A stretch of 64,000 nt of DNA from an uncultured Methylotenera sp. (GTDB lineage Bacteria; Pseudomonadota; Gammaproteobacteria; Burkholderiales; Methylophilaceae). The notes beneath the pieces are model-generated. The model saw only the letters and a list, made by a program, of their open reading frames with translations. It was not told the DNA's origin and ran no database searches. Each line of letters opens with the position of its first letter. The first letter of the stretch is position 1. The stretch is from positions 7,509-71,508 of the forward strand of contig NZ_CAMLGS010000009.1 in the NCBI RefSeq assembly GCF_946479685.1. Reading direction: 5' to 3'. Both the position numbers and the translations under genes were made by a program. Shown here in pieces: positions 18,644-27,393 of this stretch.

Positions 18644-19540
18644 TTATAGCGCGAGGTAGCTCGCCACAAAAGAAAACAGAACTGCAATAGCAAATATGCT
18701 GAAATGCACAATGGCCCAATAGCGATAGCCCTGCCTTAAGGCTTGCGGTGTAATGCCGGATATCACAAATAGGCGCTTGTTTTGAGGCTGGGCAATAAGA
18801 TGCTGCTCGCTTTTTAGCAACTGACTCTGCTGACGCACCACTTCTGCATAAGCCTGCTCACGAGCATGCTCCCACTCCAGCATATCGATTTCCCCATCCC
18901 GATTCAGGTCAAATCGCTGTAGCAGCCTGGATTTAGATTGCTTCCATTGCGTCAGCAGTTTGCCCGCCTCCCGGTTGATTTCCGCCTCGGTATGCGCTTG
19001 TGTGCCAGTATCTAAATCACCCAGCACATAGATAGATTTATCCGCAAACAGCACGTCCTCAATATAGCGATGCTCGTTTTGCGTGACCACATGCCGCTTT
19101 GCTGCATAGATATCCGCGCCCTTGGGGTCTACCAAACATACACCAGTTTCATCATGCAGCTCAAACACCTGCTCGCTGACTTGGTAATCCTCTAAGCGCC
19201 ACATTTGGTTGCTATCACGCGCGTACACCCAAAGCCGATACCACACACAAGCCACACCTTGAATAGGACTGCGCATGGGCAGTCGCTGTTTAGACTTACC
19301 AAACAGCTCTACATAACCTTGAGCCGCTGATGCAATGGTAGAGATGGGAACCTCGGATATTGCCAATAGCCTTTTATAGTTAAATGCCCAAGCCAATATC
19401 GCGATCAAGGCACTCACGCCGAACAGCATGGGGAGCTGCTGCGCTTGCCTATCCTGAAAATCCACATACACACCCGCCAGCACCAAGCCTAGACAAACAC
19501 AAAGGGCAAGCGGGTTTAAATAATAACTACGCAGGCGCAT
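18644..19540 (-). CDS. GIDE-like membrane protein with an EF-hand loop
   Basis: A 298-residue membrane protein: two N-terminal hydrophobic segments (about 10-28 and 38-54), a cytoplasmic region resembling the GIDE domain (GKSKQRLPMRSPIQGVACVW, then DETGVCLVDPKGA), and a C-terminal hydrophobic segment (about 275-297). Within it DLNRDGEIDMLEW is a canonical EF-hand calcium-binding loop. The lemA gene ends eight bases upstream; such membrane proteins often accompany LemA. Function is not established; no RING finger is visible. Confidence 0.7.
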   Translation of the reverse strand: MRLRSYYLNPLALCVCLGLVLAGVYVDFQDRQAQQLPMLFGVSALIAILAWAFNYKRLLAISEVPISTIASAAQGYVELFGKSKQRLPMRSPIQGVACVWYRLWVYARDSNQMWRLEDYQVSEQVFELHDETGVCLVDPKGADIYAAKRHVVTQNEHRYIEDVLFADKSIYVLGDLDTGTQAHTEAEINREAGKLLTQWKQSKSRLLQRFDLNRDGEIDMLEWEHAREQAYAEVVRQQSQLLKSEQHLIAQPQNKRLFVISGITPQALRQGYRYWAIVHFSIFAIAVLFSFVASYLAL

Positions 19541-19548
19541 AGCGCCAC

Positions 19549-20118
19549 CTACAGTTTGGCATTAAAGCGCTGACTCACGTCAACATCGGCTAACTCTTCA
19601 CTGGAGAATTTAAGTAATGACTCTTTGGCAAAACCTAGCAGCCTAGCCACGATTAAATCCGGGAACTGCTGCACCCGCACATTGTTGATGTAAACACTAT
19701 CGTTATAAAACTCGCGGCGGTCTGCGATTTGATTTTCAAGCCCGGTGATACGGGTCTGCAACATCAGGAAATTTTGGTTAGATTTAAGCTCTGGGTAGCT
19801 TTCCGCCACTGCAAACAGACCACCTAAGCCCACACGCAACGCGCTTTCTGCCTGCCCCAGCGCAGCAACATCATGCTGGTCGCGAGCGTCATTTACCTGC
19901 GCACGCGCCTGAATCACTTTTTCTAGCGTGGCCTGCTCGTGCTGCATATACTGGCGGCAAGTATCTATCAGTTTAGGCAGTTCATCATTGCGCTGTTTTA
20001 ACAGCACACTGATATTGGACCATGCTTTCTCAACGTTATTTTTAACACTGACCAAGCTGTTGTAGGTGATTACAAAATACAGCACGACAACGGCTAACAC
20101 TATCCACACTAACATCAT
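19549..20118 (-). CDS. lemA: LemA family protein
   Basis: A 189-residue protein with an N-terminal membrane anchor (MLVWIVLAVVVLYFVITY) followed by the long helical LemA domain: NSLVSVKNNVEKAWSNISV, LKQRNDELPKLIDT, and RITGLENQIADRREFYND near the C terminus. LemA proteins are conserved envelope proteins of uncertain role. It is co-transcribed with the GIDE-like gene downstream. Confidence 0.92.
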   Translation of the reverse strand: MMLVWIVLAVVVLYFVITYNSLVSVKNNVEKAWSNISVLLKQRNDELPKLIDTCRQYMQHEQATLEKVIQARAQVNDARDQHDVAALGQAESALRVGLGGLFAVAESYPELKSNQNFLMLQTRITGLENQIADRREFYNDSVYINNVRVQQFPDLIVARLLGFAKESLLKFSSEELADVDVSQRFNAKL

Positions 20119-20217
20119 ATCCCCTTATTTTTATTGATGATATTTTCCCGCGACCAATCATAGGCTGCAGTCGTTATGGATAGTAGCATTTAGTGCTTAA
20201 AGATTACACCCGTAAGA

Positions 20218-21438
20218 TTAAACATCCGCCATCAACAATGGGCCAACTTTTTCCCAGTAGCGAGAAAAACGCCTTAAGCGCCGCTCACTCAGCCGCACAT
20301 TAGCCAACCCCGGCACAGGCTCCCATTTCGGGGAGAATGGCATTAGTATCTCTTTAAGCTTAAGATTAGGCGTATCCTGCGTAAAAACCTGCCCCACGCC
20401 TTTTTGCATCAATACAGCGTGGGTATCACCCACCCACACTTCCACATTCATCATTTCATGCAGGCAGTCTGCCACGAACTGCAAACGATTTAGCGACCAA
20501 TGCCCACACAACACAGGGTCAAACACAAAGATTTTAGGATAAGGCTTACTCAGCAAAACATTCTGCGCCGATAGCATTTCATCATGCACCAGCACCGCAA
20601 CTGCTTTAAATGTATGCGTAGCCTTCATCGGCAACGGCTTCAAAGCGTAGCGCTTGGCGCTAGTAGCAAGTGGCGGCGTAAAGCGTGCACTTAGCTCCTC
20701 GTAGCTCGCATCGAACGGACATTGTGCGGTGCACGTGCTGCAATATTTACCGCCGGTATAACGTTCCAGGTTTTCTTTATTAAAGTAGTAGGGCTTAGAA
20801 CTAAAGGTCGAGGCAATCCATTGCCAGGACAAATGGTTGCTAGCGAGGTCGCCATCCAGCAAGTGCGCTTCAAACCAGTCTGCAGCCTCACGCCAATCTA
20901 CTTTGAGCTGATGCACGACATAGCTGGCAAACCACATACGCGCATGGTTGTGCATATAACCCGTTTCCAGCAGCTCTGTAACAAAACCATCCATGCAAGG
21001 CAGGCCAGTCTGCGCTTGCTTCACGGCCTCGCTCAGCGGCTGATAATCAAGACTGACCTTAGGTGGCTCCATTTCGCTAAAAATCGCGTTACCTTCATAA
21101 AACCAGACTTGCCGCCAAAAGTCGCGCCAGGCCAGTTCCATCAACAGTTTCTCTCCTTGTAAGCCAAATTTCTGCTTCACAAAGGTAAATACTTCATTGA
21201 GGGTTAAACAGCCGTGACGTAAATAGGGAGATAAATGGGTGACCGAGCCATTGATAAAACTGCGGTTACGCCCATACTGCACGGCATCAATCGCGTGCAG
21301 CTTTTTTAACGCATTGGTCTTGCCGCCAGACCACTCCATGGCCAAGTCGGGGCCTTTTGCCTGCGTGAAGATACGCTTAACGTAATGCAATCGCTCTAGC
21401 CGATCACTCGGTAGATTAAGTTTCTGTGCGGGGCTCAT
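20218..21438 (-). CDS. Photolyase/cryptochrome-like FAD-binding protein, unusual domain order
   Basis: A 406-residue flavoprotein. The photolyase FAD domain occupies the first 270 residues: GSVTHLSPYLRHGCLT, ELAWRDFWRQVW, TGYMHNHARMWFASYVVHQL, LASNHLSWQWIASTFSSKPY. The usual N-terminal antenna domain is missing; instead, residues about 285-400 look like an alpha/beta Rossmann-type domain (KIFVFDPVLCGHWSLNRLQF) that resembles that antenna domain placed at the end. A small Cys cluster CSTCTAQC lies between. DNA repair activity is uncertain. I start at the ATG at 21438 because an AGGAA site precedes it. Confidence 0.8.
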   Translation of the reverse strand: MSPAQKLNLPSDRLERLHYVKRIFTQAKGPDLAMEWSGGKTNALKKLHAIDAVQYGRNRSFINGSVTHLSPYLRHGCLTLNEVFTFVKQKFGLQGEKLLMELAWRDFWRQVWFYEGNAIFSEMEPPKVSLDYQPLSEAVKQAQTGLPCMDGFVTELLETGYMHNHARMWFASYVVHQLKVDWREAADWFEAHLLDGDLASNHLSWQWIASTFSSKPYYFNKENLERYTGGKYCSTCTAQCPFDASYEELSARFTPPLATSAKRYALKPLPMKATHTFKAVAVLVHDEMLSAQNVLLSKPYPKIFVFDPVLCGHWSLNRLQFVADCLHEMMNVEVWVGDTHAVLMQKGVGQVFTQDTPNLKLKEILMPFSPKWEPVPGLANVRLSERRLRRFSRYWEKVGPLLMADV

Positions 21439-21594
21439 AGGACTATTTCCTACAATGTTAACAAAGTGCAACATACCACCCAAAAGGGTACACCTTTTGA
21501 AAAAAATTTTATACTAAAAATATTGAAATATCATGCAATAATAATCACCGATGTTGAGTCTTAACACTTATCAATCTTTTTATCAGGACATTAA

Positions 21595-22044
21595 ATGATA
21601 GAAGCAACCTGGGTTTGGGCGGTATTGGGTATTGCTTTAATCGCAGTAGAAATATTGGCGATTGGCACTTTATATATCTTATGGTTTGGCATCGCAGCTA
21701 TTTGCTTGGCTATTGTCACTTGGCTATTTCCTAACATTCCGCACGCTATACAATTCATTGCCTTTGCCATTCTTTCCATCGGCTCTTTAGCCATTTGGCG
21801 GCGCTATTACAAAAGAACCGACAGCAACTCAGCCGTAGGACAATCGCAAGGCGAAGAGATTGGTCGCATCGGCACTGTGCTGCAAGCAACCAGCCCGGCA
21901 CAAAACGGTTTGATTGGCTTCACGCAAGGTCTGATGGGTAGCCGCGAATGGGTGGCAGTATCCGACGAGTTAATTGAAATCAACAGCCAGGCCAAAGTAA
22001 TCGCGGTTGAAGGCAATACACTACGCATTGCAAAAGTTAGCTAA
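21595..22044 (+). CDS. NfeD-like membrane protein
   Basis: A 149-residue protein with three or four N-terminal hydrophobic segments up to residue 68 and a C-terminal OB-fold domain beginning at about residue 85 (IGRIGTVLQATSPAQNGLIGF). This is the short NfeD (YbbK-type) arrangement. NfeD proteins partner with SPFH proteins in membrane microdomains, and indeed an SPFH gene follows 34 bases downstream. Confidence 0.88.
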   Translation: MIEATWVWAVLGIALIAVEILAIGTLYILWFGIAAICLAIVTWLFPNIPHAIQFIAFAILSIGSLAIWRRYYKRTDSNSAVGQSQGEEIGRIGTVLQATSPAQNGLIGFTQGLMGSREWVAVSDELIEINSQAKVIAVEGNTLRIAKVS

Positions 22045-22078
22045 CGTTTTTTAACCTTCCAATTAAGGAAATTTCCAA

Positions 22079-22921
22079 ATGACAGAGTTTAGTTTAGTAC
22101 TCATATTTTTAGTGATTGTCGCCATCATTAAGGGCGTGCGCATAGTGCCGCAAGGTGAAGAATGGGTGGTAGAGCGCTTAGGCAAGTTTGCTGGCGTACT
22201 CACGCCAGGCTTGCATGTCATCAACCCGATTTTTACCCGTGTAAGCTACAAAGTTACCACCAAAGATATTATTCTGGATGTACCGGAACAAGAAGTGATC
22301 ACCCGCGACAACGCGGTAATTTTAGCTAATGCCGTGGCATTTATTAAAGTCACTAAAATTGACCGCGCCGTGTATGGCATTGAAAACTTCCGTGAAGCCA
22401 TGCGCAACATGGTGCAAACCAGTTTGCGCTCTATTATTGGCGGCATGGATTTAAACCAAGCGCTTACCTCACGCGACCGCATTAAATCTGAACTGAAACT
22501 GGCAATTGCTGATGAAGCGCTAGACTGGGGTTTAACAGTCAAATCGGTTGAGATTCAAGACATCAAACCATCGCCTAATATGCAAGACGCGATGGAACGC
22601 CAAGCCGCTGCCGAGCGCGAAAGAGTGGCGGTTGTGACCGAGGCTGAAGGCGCAAAACAATCACTTATTTTAAATGCGGAAGCACGCTTAGAAGCAGCAC
22701 GTAAAGATGCAGAGGCGCAAATGGTGGCGGCAAAAGCATCGGCTGAGTCTATTAAATTCATTACCGAAGCAGTACAGGAAAACAACGCATCCGCTATGTT
22801 CTTGTTAGGTGACCGCTACATTACGGCACTGCAAAAGATGTCGGCATCTGAGAACAGCAAAGTGGTGGTGATGCCAGGTGATTTGGTCGGCGCAGTGAAA
22901 AGCTTAGTAGGCGGTAAATAG
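22079..22921 (+). CDS. SPFH/band-7 family membrane protein (QmcA/stomatin-like)
   Basis: A 280-residue protein with an N-terminal membrane segment (SLVLIFLVIVAIIKGV), then the SPFH domain starting RIVPQGEEWVVERLGKFAGV, containing LDVPEQEVITRDNAVI, and a helical tail rich in Ala, Glu and Arg (AMERQAAAERERVAVVTEAEGAK is part of the coiled coil). Such proteins oligomerise into membrane scaffolds. It forms a pair with the upstream NfeD-like gene and ends at a strong terminator. Confidence 0.9.
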   Translation: MTEFSLVLIFLVIVAIIKGVRIVPQGEEWVVERLGKFAGVLTPGLHVINPIFTRVSYKVTTKDIILDVPEQEVITRDNAVILANAVAFIKVTKIDRAVYGIENFREAMRNMVQTSLRSIIGGMDLNQALTSRDRIKSELKLAIADEALDWGLTVKSVEIQDIKPSPNMQDAMERQAAAERERVAVVTEAEGAKQSLILNAEARLEAARKDAEAQMVAAKASAESIKFITEAVQENNASAMFLLGDRYITALQKMSASENSKVVVMPGDLVGAVKSLVGGK

Positions 22922-22929
22922 GTAATTAC

Positions 22930-22959
22930 CCCCTCTCGCCTCTAGCGGGAGGGGCTTTT
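22930..22959 (+). terminator. Intrinsic terminator of the NfeD/SPFH operon
   Basis: CCCCTCTCGC (22930-22939) and GCGGGAGGGG (22945-22954) form a GC-rich stem with a five-base loop, followed by CTTTT. It touches the stop codon of the convergent moeB-like gene. Confidence 0.85.
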
Positions 22960-23704
22960 AAGTGCCGCACACAGCACAAGCTGGGTCTTTACTCAGCTTG
23001 ATAGTGCGCCACTCCATAGCGAGCGCATCCAGCAAGAGTAACCGCCCTTGCAAACTATCACCTATCCCCATCAGAATTTTCAGCGCTTCTGCTGCTTGGC
23101 AGGTGCCTATCATGCCGACTAATGGCGCAAAAACACCGTTGGTAGCACAGCGTAAATCACTATCCTCACCGTTATCGGGGAACAGGCAGTGGTAACACGG
23201 GCTAACATCCGAGCGCATGTCATATACCGTAACCTGCCCTTCAAAACCAATGGCAGCACCAGACACCAATGGCTTTTTCAACTGCACGCAAAGGCGGTTC
23301 AACAGATAGCGCGTAGCAAAGTTATCGCTGCAATCTATCACCACGCCTACTTGGGCAATCAATTTCTCAAAATCTGCCGCTGACGATTTTTCACAGACGG
23401 TATGCACCGTCACTTCAGGATTAATTGCCTGCAGCGTTGCTTGCGCCGATAGCGCTTTATTCACCCCCACAGCTTTTGTAGTATGCACAATCTGGCGCTG
23501 CAAATTTGTTAAATCCACCACGTCAAAATCACAGATGGTGATAGTGCCGACACCGGCAGCCGCTAAATACAAGGCCGCTGGCGAACCTAAGCCACCTGCA
23601 CCTACGATTAGGGCGTGGCTATGTACTAATTTATCCTGCCCTTCGTACTCAATCTGCGGCAGCAGAATATGGCGGCTATAGCGGAGAAGTTGGTTGTCGT
23701 TCAT
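22958..23704 (-). CDS. MoeB/ThiF/HesA-family adenylyltransferase
   Basis: A 248-residue E1-like enzyme that adenylates the C-terminal glycine of a ubiquitin-like sulfur carrier (MoaD or ThiS). Seen: YSRHILLPQIEYEGQDKL, the nucleotide loop VGAGGLGSPAALYLAAAGVG, NLQRQIVH, DCSDNFATRYLLN, and the zinc-binding cysteines CYHC and CAVC near the end. MoaD/ThiS partners are not in the window, so molybdopterin versus thiamine use cannot be decided. It follows the prepilin gene by three bases and may be transcribed with the pilus cluster. Confidence 0.9.
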   Translation of the reverse strand: MNDNQLLRYSRHILLPQIEYEGQDKLVHSHALIVGAGGLGSPAALYLAAAGVGTITICDFDVVDLTNLQRQIVHTTKAVGVNKALSAQATLQAINPEVTVHTVCEKSSAADFEKLIAQVGVVIDCSDNFATRYLLNRLCVQLKKPLVSGAAIGFEGQVTVYDMRSDVSPCYHCLFPDNGEDSDLRCATNGVFAPLVGMIGTCQAAEALKILMGIGDSLQGRLLLLDALAMEWRTIKLSKDPACAVCGT

Positions 23705-23707
23705 AGG

Positions 23708-24532
23708 TTAATGCAATTGTCCTGCTTCGATCATGGCATTATAGAGAACATAAGGAGAAATCCAAGTGACGATATGATCAAACTCGCCATTAGGGTCAGC
23801 GGCACTTCTCGGTTCGTGGCTTACAAATACGCCATCATCAACAATCCCATTAGCATCGGCATCATTTAAATTGGCCGTTTCGTCTGCACCACCAATCGCT
23901 TGGTTACCTGTAGCGCCGATGGAGTAAATAACCGCCACAGCGTTATTAATCAGATAATTTGTTTCAGGCACTGCCGCAGAACACGCAATGGCAGTGATTC
24001 CGACAGCACTGGCACAAACCCGCAAGTCCGGCTGCAAATTGGACATACCCACAATATTCATACCATCAGCTTCATTCACTGACGGGGTCGCAACATTATC
24101 TGCAATATTGGTCGTAAAATCTGGTGTCGCGGCACCACCTGCGCTAGATTGCGTCACTGCATAACGGATACGATTATTCCAGCCATCTAGTGCAAAGCCC
24201 TGTGCATCAGCGGGCTGAAGGCCCAAGGTAGCTGCCGGTAAAAAACCTACGGCCTGCGTGCAAGCAGCCGTACCGCCTAATGGCTGCTCCATACCATTGC
24301 TAGCCGCGGTGGCCGGGCAAGGCAAGCGACCATGTTGTTGAGCAAAACCCAATAACGCCCTCTTGGCAATCTCTAATGTATTTTCTGTTTGTGATTGCGC
24401 CTGCTGCTGTCGTTGCACTTGCATAGGCATCAGTAACGCACCAAGAACGAACCCAAGGATAACAATGACAATAGCCATTTCTACCAATGTAAATCCGGCA
24501 ACACTGCGATGTGAGAATGATTTTTTCATCAT
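23708..24532 (-). CDS. Type IV prepilin-like protein (type II secretion/MSHA pseudopilin)
   Basis: A 274-residue protein with a classical class III prepilin leader: basic N terminus, cleavage after Gly in AGFTLVEMAIVIVILG (Glu at +5), and the long hydrophobic N-terminal helix. The rest is a large globular domain with paired cysteines (LPCPATA, TAACTQAVG, RVCASAVGITAIACS). It is larger than a major pilin and is likely a minor pilin. The next gene upstream also encodes a pilin-like protein, and the starts and stops overlap. Confidence 0.85.
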   Translation of the reverse strand: MMKKSFSHRSVAGFTLVEMAIVIVILGFVLGALLMPMQVQRQQQAQSQTENTLEIAKRALLGFAQQHGRLPCPATAASNGMEQPLGGTAACTQAVGFLPAATLGLQPADAQGFALDGWNNRIRYAVTQSSAGGAATPDFTTNIADNVATPSVNEADGMNIVGMSNLQPDLRVCASAVGITAIACSAAVPETNYLINNAVAVIYSIGATGNQAIGGADETANLNDADANGIVDDGVFVSHEPRSAADPNGEFDHIVTWISPYVLYNAMIEAGQLH

Positions 24533-26223
24533 GGCGCTACGATATAAGTGTGGTCATTGTAATTTGGAGTTCTTGTTATATTTTGCCTATCAAAGATTTG
24601 GTTTGCATTAGTATTTTCAATACTATCTAAATAATCATTCACCGCACATGATGGCCTTGCCTGATCTCCAACTTTAGAGATTACACTAAATGGTGCAATG
24701 ATTGGACGACCAGTACCAATCAACAAACTATCGACGTTTATTTTGCCGCCGCCCGTTAACTTAACACCGCCTCTAGATGATGCATAATAAAAATAATCGT
24801 ACCATCGATTACTCATAATCCATGCCGGCAGCTGTGACCCACCAGTATTAAAAACTTGGTCACTGCAGGAAACCCTAGCAGCACTCCCTACACCGGCTCC
24901 TAAACATGTGACATCAGTACAGGCCAAACTGCAACGCGAGTTAGCAGAGGTGAACTCCCCTCCCTTAAAAGTAACCGTACCGTTGAAATTAGCGTTACAG
25001 CTACCCAGAGCATTACAACTAAAAGTCTGCCCACCTCTTGAGCACGAGCCCGCACCGGTGCAGGTGCAATCTCGCCCTGAGTAAGAACAAGCGCCAGAAT
25101 AGCTCGTAAAATTATTATTTTTCCGCATTACAATTGAACTGATATTCGTAAAGCCAGTACTGCAACTTGCACTCGTCCCGCCGCCACGACTATAGTTACA
25201 AGTAAAATCAGCCGGCGCAACGTTACCTATGGGTAAAAAACCAGTGGTGTTTGAGGCTACGCACGCATAATCTTTACTGCTACCTAAACTAGCCGCGTAT
25301 GGAAAATAACCGACGCCCCTTGCATTCGGTCTGACACCCGATGCAGGCTCATAGTAATTCAATAGAGAGTTCTTTAGCGCGCCTGCGGCTCGTGCCTCCA
25401 GCGCAGCCATGAGTTCATCAATGGTAATGTAAACCAGTTTATCGTTGTAATAATAAGGTTCAACGGATTGGTCTTTATAGGTAGGGTCGGTCTTAGAAAC
25501 ACGCCTGTAATCATCACCAATAATAAACTCCTGAACCGGATTCGTCGCTATGTCCTGATAACCATAGTTCTTATATTGCGTACCGTCCGCCATCACAACC
25601 TTATCCAGATATTGATTAGCATCAGCACCACCACCCGACCTATCCTGATTGGGCAACGGAGCGCCAGGGGAAAAAATCACCACGGCCACGCGGTCGGAAA
25701 TAATCACCCCATTGCGGTTTCTAACAACAAACCATGGCACCGTAGGAACATTCACTATGCCAGGATTAATCACAGGCAGCGCATCTGCAGCGCTTTTTCT
25801 AATCAGATTCTGCGACACCGAATACCAGAGCTGTTCGCCACCACCGTCCAGCAGGGAGAAACCTAAACCATTCTGGGGTGACACGCAGTTCACATCACTC
25901 AAAACTGGCAAACGACCTATAAGATGAGAGCCGTTAAGCCCTACCGTAACACAATCACTTCTAGTGTCATATTTATTCGGATCATCGTTTCTATCGGGGA
26001 AAGGCATGATGCCCGGAAAATTGGGATGACTCACCGACCATGCAATCAAAGCAGACTTAGCCTCATTCAGCACGTGCATGGTTTTTTCATCCTGAGCGGC
26101 TTGCAGGTTTGATACGTTGAACATTTTATACATGAACGCGGCAGCGCCTAGCCCAATAATAAATGCGATAAGAATAAGCACCATTCCTTGCTGGACATTA
26201 CGCCTCGGAGGACAATTATTCAT
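24529..26223 (-). CDS. Large cysteine-rich pilin-like protein
   Basis: A protein of about 564 residues with an N-terminal hydrophobic helix (GMVLILIAFIIGLGAAAF) of prepilin type, but without the usual F at +1 and E at +5. It resembles the MshP/PilX sort of minor pilins at its N terminus only. Around residues 320-455 there are 13 cysteines within a Gly/Ser-rich stretch (for example GRDCTCTGAGSCSRGG), suggesting a disulfide-rich tip or adhesin region. I prefer the ATG at 26223, which overlaps the stop of the upstream gene; the frame is open a little further. Confidence 0.7.
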   Translation of the reverse strand: MNNCPPRRNVQQGMVLILIAFIIGLGAAAFMYKMFNVSNLQAAQDEKTMHVLNEAKSALIAWSVSHPNFPGIMPFPDRNDDPNKYDTRSDCVTVGLNGSHLIGRLPVLSDVNCVSPQNGLGFSLLDGGGEQLWYSVSQNLIRKSAADALPVINPGIVNVPTVPWFVVRNRNGVIISDRVAVVIFSPGAPLPNQDRSGGGADANQYLDKVVMADGTQYKNYGYQDIATNPVQEFIIGDDYRRVSKTDPTYKDQSVEPYYYNDKLVYITIDELMAALEARAAGALKNSLLNYYEPASGVRPNARGVGYFPYAASLGSSKDYACVASNTTGFLPIGNVAPADFTCNYSRGGGTSASCSTGFTNISSIVMRKNNNFTSYSGACSYSGRDCTCTGAGSCSRGGQTFSCNALGSCNANFNGTVTFKGGEFTSANSRCSLACTDVTCLGAGVGSAARVSCSDQVFNTGGSQLPAWIMSNRWYDYFYYASSRGGVKLTGGGKINVDSLLIGTGRPIIAPFSVISKVGDQARPSCAVNDYLDSIENTNANQIFDRQNITRTPNYNDHTYIVAP

Positions 26224-26749
26224 CACCACCAATCACCCCAGCCTCTTCCAGCCTGAGCCGTTTGGCTTTTTCTACCACCTGCAGTTCTTTAACTTGACTG
26301 GTCTCAGGCTCATACACCTGCCCAGCTTTCAGCCTAATTTTTTTACCACCGGTTTGCACATCAACACCTTCGGCATTAGCGGCTTTGCTGGAGAAGCCTC
26401 GACGGTTGATGCGCCCAATTTGCACATTATCGACCGCACCGCCTTCTTGCACAGCCTGATTATTAATCCAAAGCGTACCGCTTACTCCATCGCTACGCTT
26501 GACGTAACCCTGCATAGTGATAGGTGCAGAATTGTCTACTGGCAACTGGTCTGCATCACTTGCTGTCGGCTCTTCTTCCTTAGTGGGTGCCACTTTTAGC
26601 TGCTGGCTTTGTCTTAGCTTGTCTAGCTTCTCACGTTCGGCAGGCTTACTGAATAAGCGCCCAAAGTCATCATTAGGCGCAGCGTGAGCGGTCGCAAGCC
26701 CGACGCTTAACAGACCAACAACCATCATTCGTAGCAGTAATTTCAACAT
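26216..26749 (-). CDS. Pilus assembly protein, MshK/PilP-like position
   Basis: A 177-residue secreted protein with an N-terminal signal sequence (MLKLLLRMMVVGLLSVGLATAHA cleaved near residue 24). A C-terminal region reads MQGYVKRSDGVSGTLWIN and RLKAGQVYEP, which resembles the short beta domain of MshK. In MSHA loci MshK follows MshI and MshJ, as it does here. By analogy it would link the inner-membrane complex to the secretin. Confidence 0.65.
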   Translation of the reverse strand: MLKLLLRMMVVGLLSVGLATAHAAPNDDFGRLFSKPAEREKLDKLRQSQQLKVAPTKEEEPTASDADQLPVDNSAPITMQGYVKRSDGVSGTLWINNQAVQEGGAVDNVQIGRINRRGFSSKAANAEGVDVQTGGKKIRLKAGQVYEPETSQVKELQVVEKAKRLRLEEAGVIGGDE

Positions 26750-26751
26750 GA

Positions 26752-27393
26752 CTATGGCCCCACTGCTGTTTGGCTGACTGCTGGGATAGAGGTAGGCTCA
26801 CGCAAAGTGAGCCAATCCAGCTCGCATTGCGCATGCAAGTTGGCTATCAACTGACTGCTCAACGCGCTGCTCTCGTTCAGCCTGGTAATTTCGCAGTCTC
26901 TTAATATTAGCTCAGCAACATTGGCTTTACTTAACGACTCTGTGAGTTGCAATAAATCGCCTTCATGCAGCATATCCAGCTCAAACTGCATCACCGAACG
27001 ATTCAATGTAAAGCCGCCTAGATTTGGGGCAAATGCCGGTGTGTATTTTTCCTGCTGTTTGATGCTGTATTTAATCCCAAATAATTTATGGTTTTTATGT
27101 TGCTCGCGCAGACTTTCTACCCACTCGATGCGGCGCTCCTCTCCCACAAAACCTCTATTAATCAGGGTTTGATATTGCGGCAAATAGGCAGTAATAACCT
27201 CTTTTTCCAAACCGGAAGACTGATAGCGCTGACGAGCAGCATTGAGCAGGCTCTGCTGCTTAAGTAATGCAAGCTCTTGCTCAGCCCTATATTGTTGCAC
27301 CAGCACAATACAGGCAATGACGATGGCAATCACCACCCCCAAAATAACCAGTGGCGTCTGCAGTTTTTTCCAGTCATTTGGCTCTAGTTTCAT
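26752..27393 (-). CDS. PilO/MshJ-like inner-membrane assembly protein
   Basis: A 213-residue bitopic membrane protein: short cytoplasmic tail, one membrane segment (about 14-33, PLVILGVVIAIVIACIVLV), a coiled coil (QQYRAEQELALLKQQSLL) and a periplasmic ferredoxin-like domain. This layout is that of PilO/MshJ. It overlaps the upstream PilM/N-like gene by four bases and the next gene follows two bases later. Confidence 0.7.
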   Translation of the reverse strand: MKLEPNDWKKLQTPLVILGVVIAIVIACIVLVQQYRAEQELALLKQQSLLNAARQRYQSSGLEKEVITAYLPQYQTLINRGFVGEERRIEWVESLREQHKNHKLFGIKYSIKQQEKYTPAFAPNLGGFTLNRSVMQFELDMLHEGDLLQLTESLSKANVAELILRDCEITRLNESSALSSQLIANLHAQCELDWLTLREPTSIPAVSQTAVGP

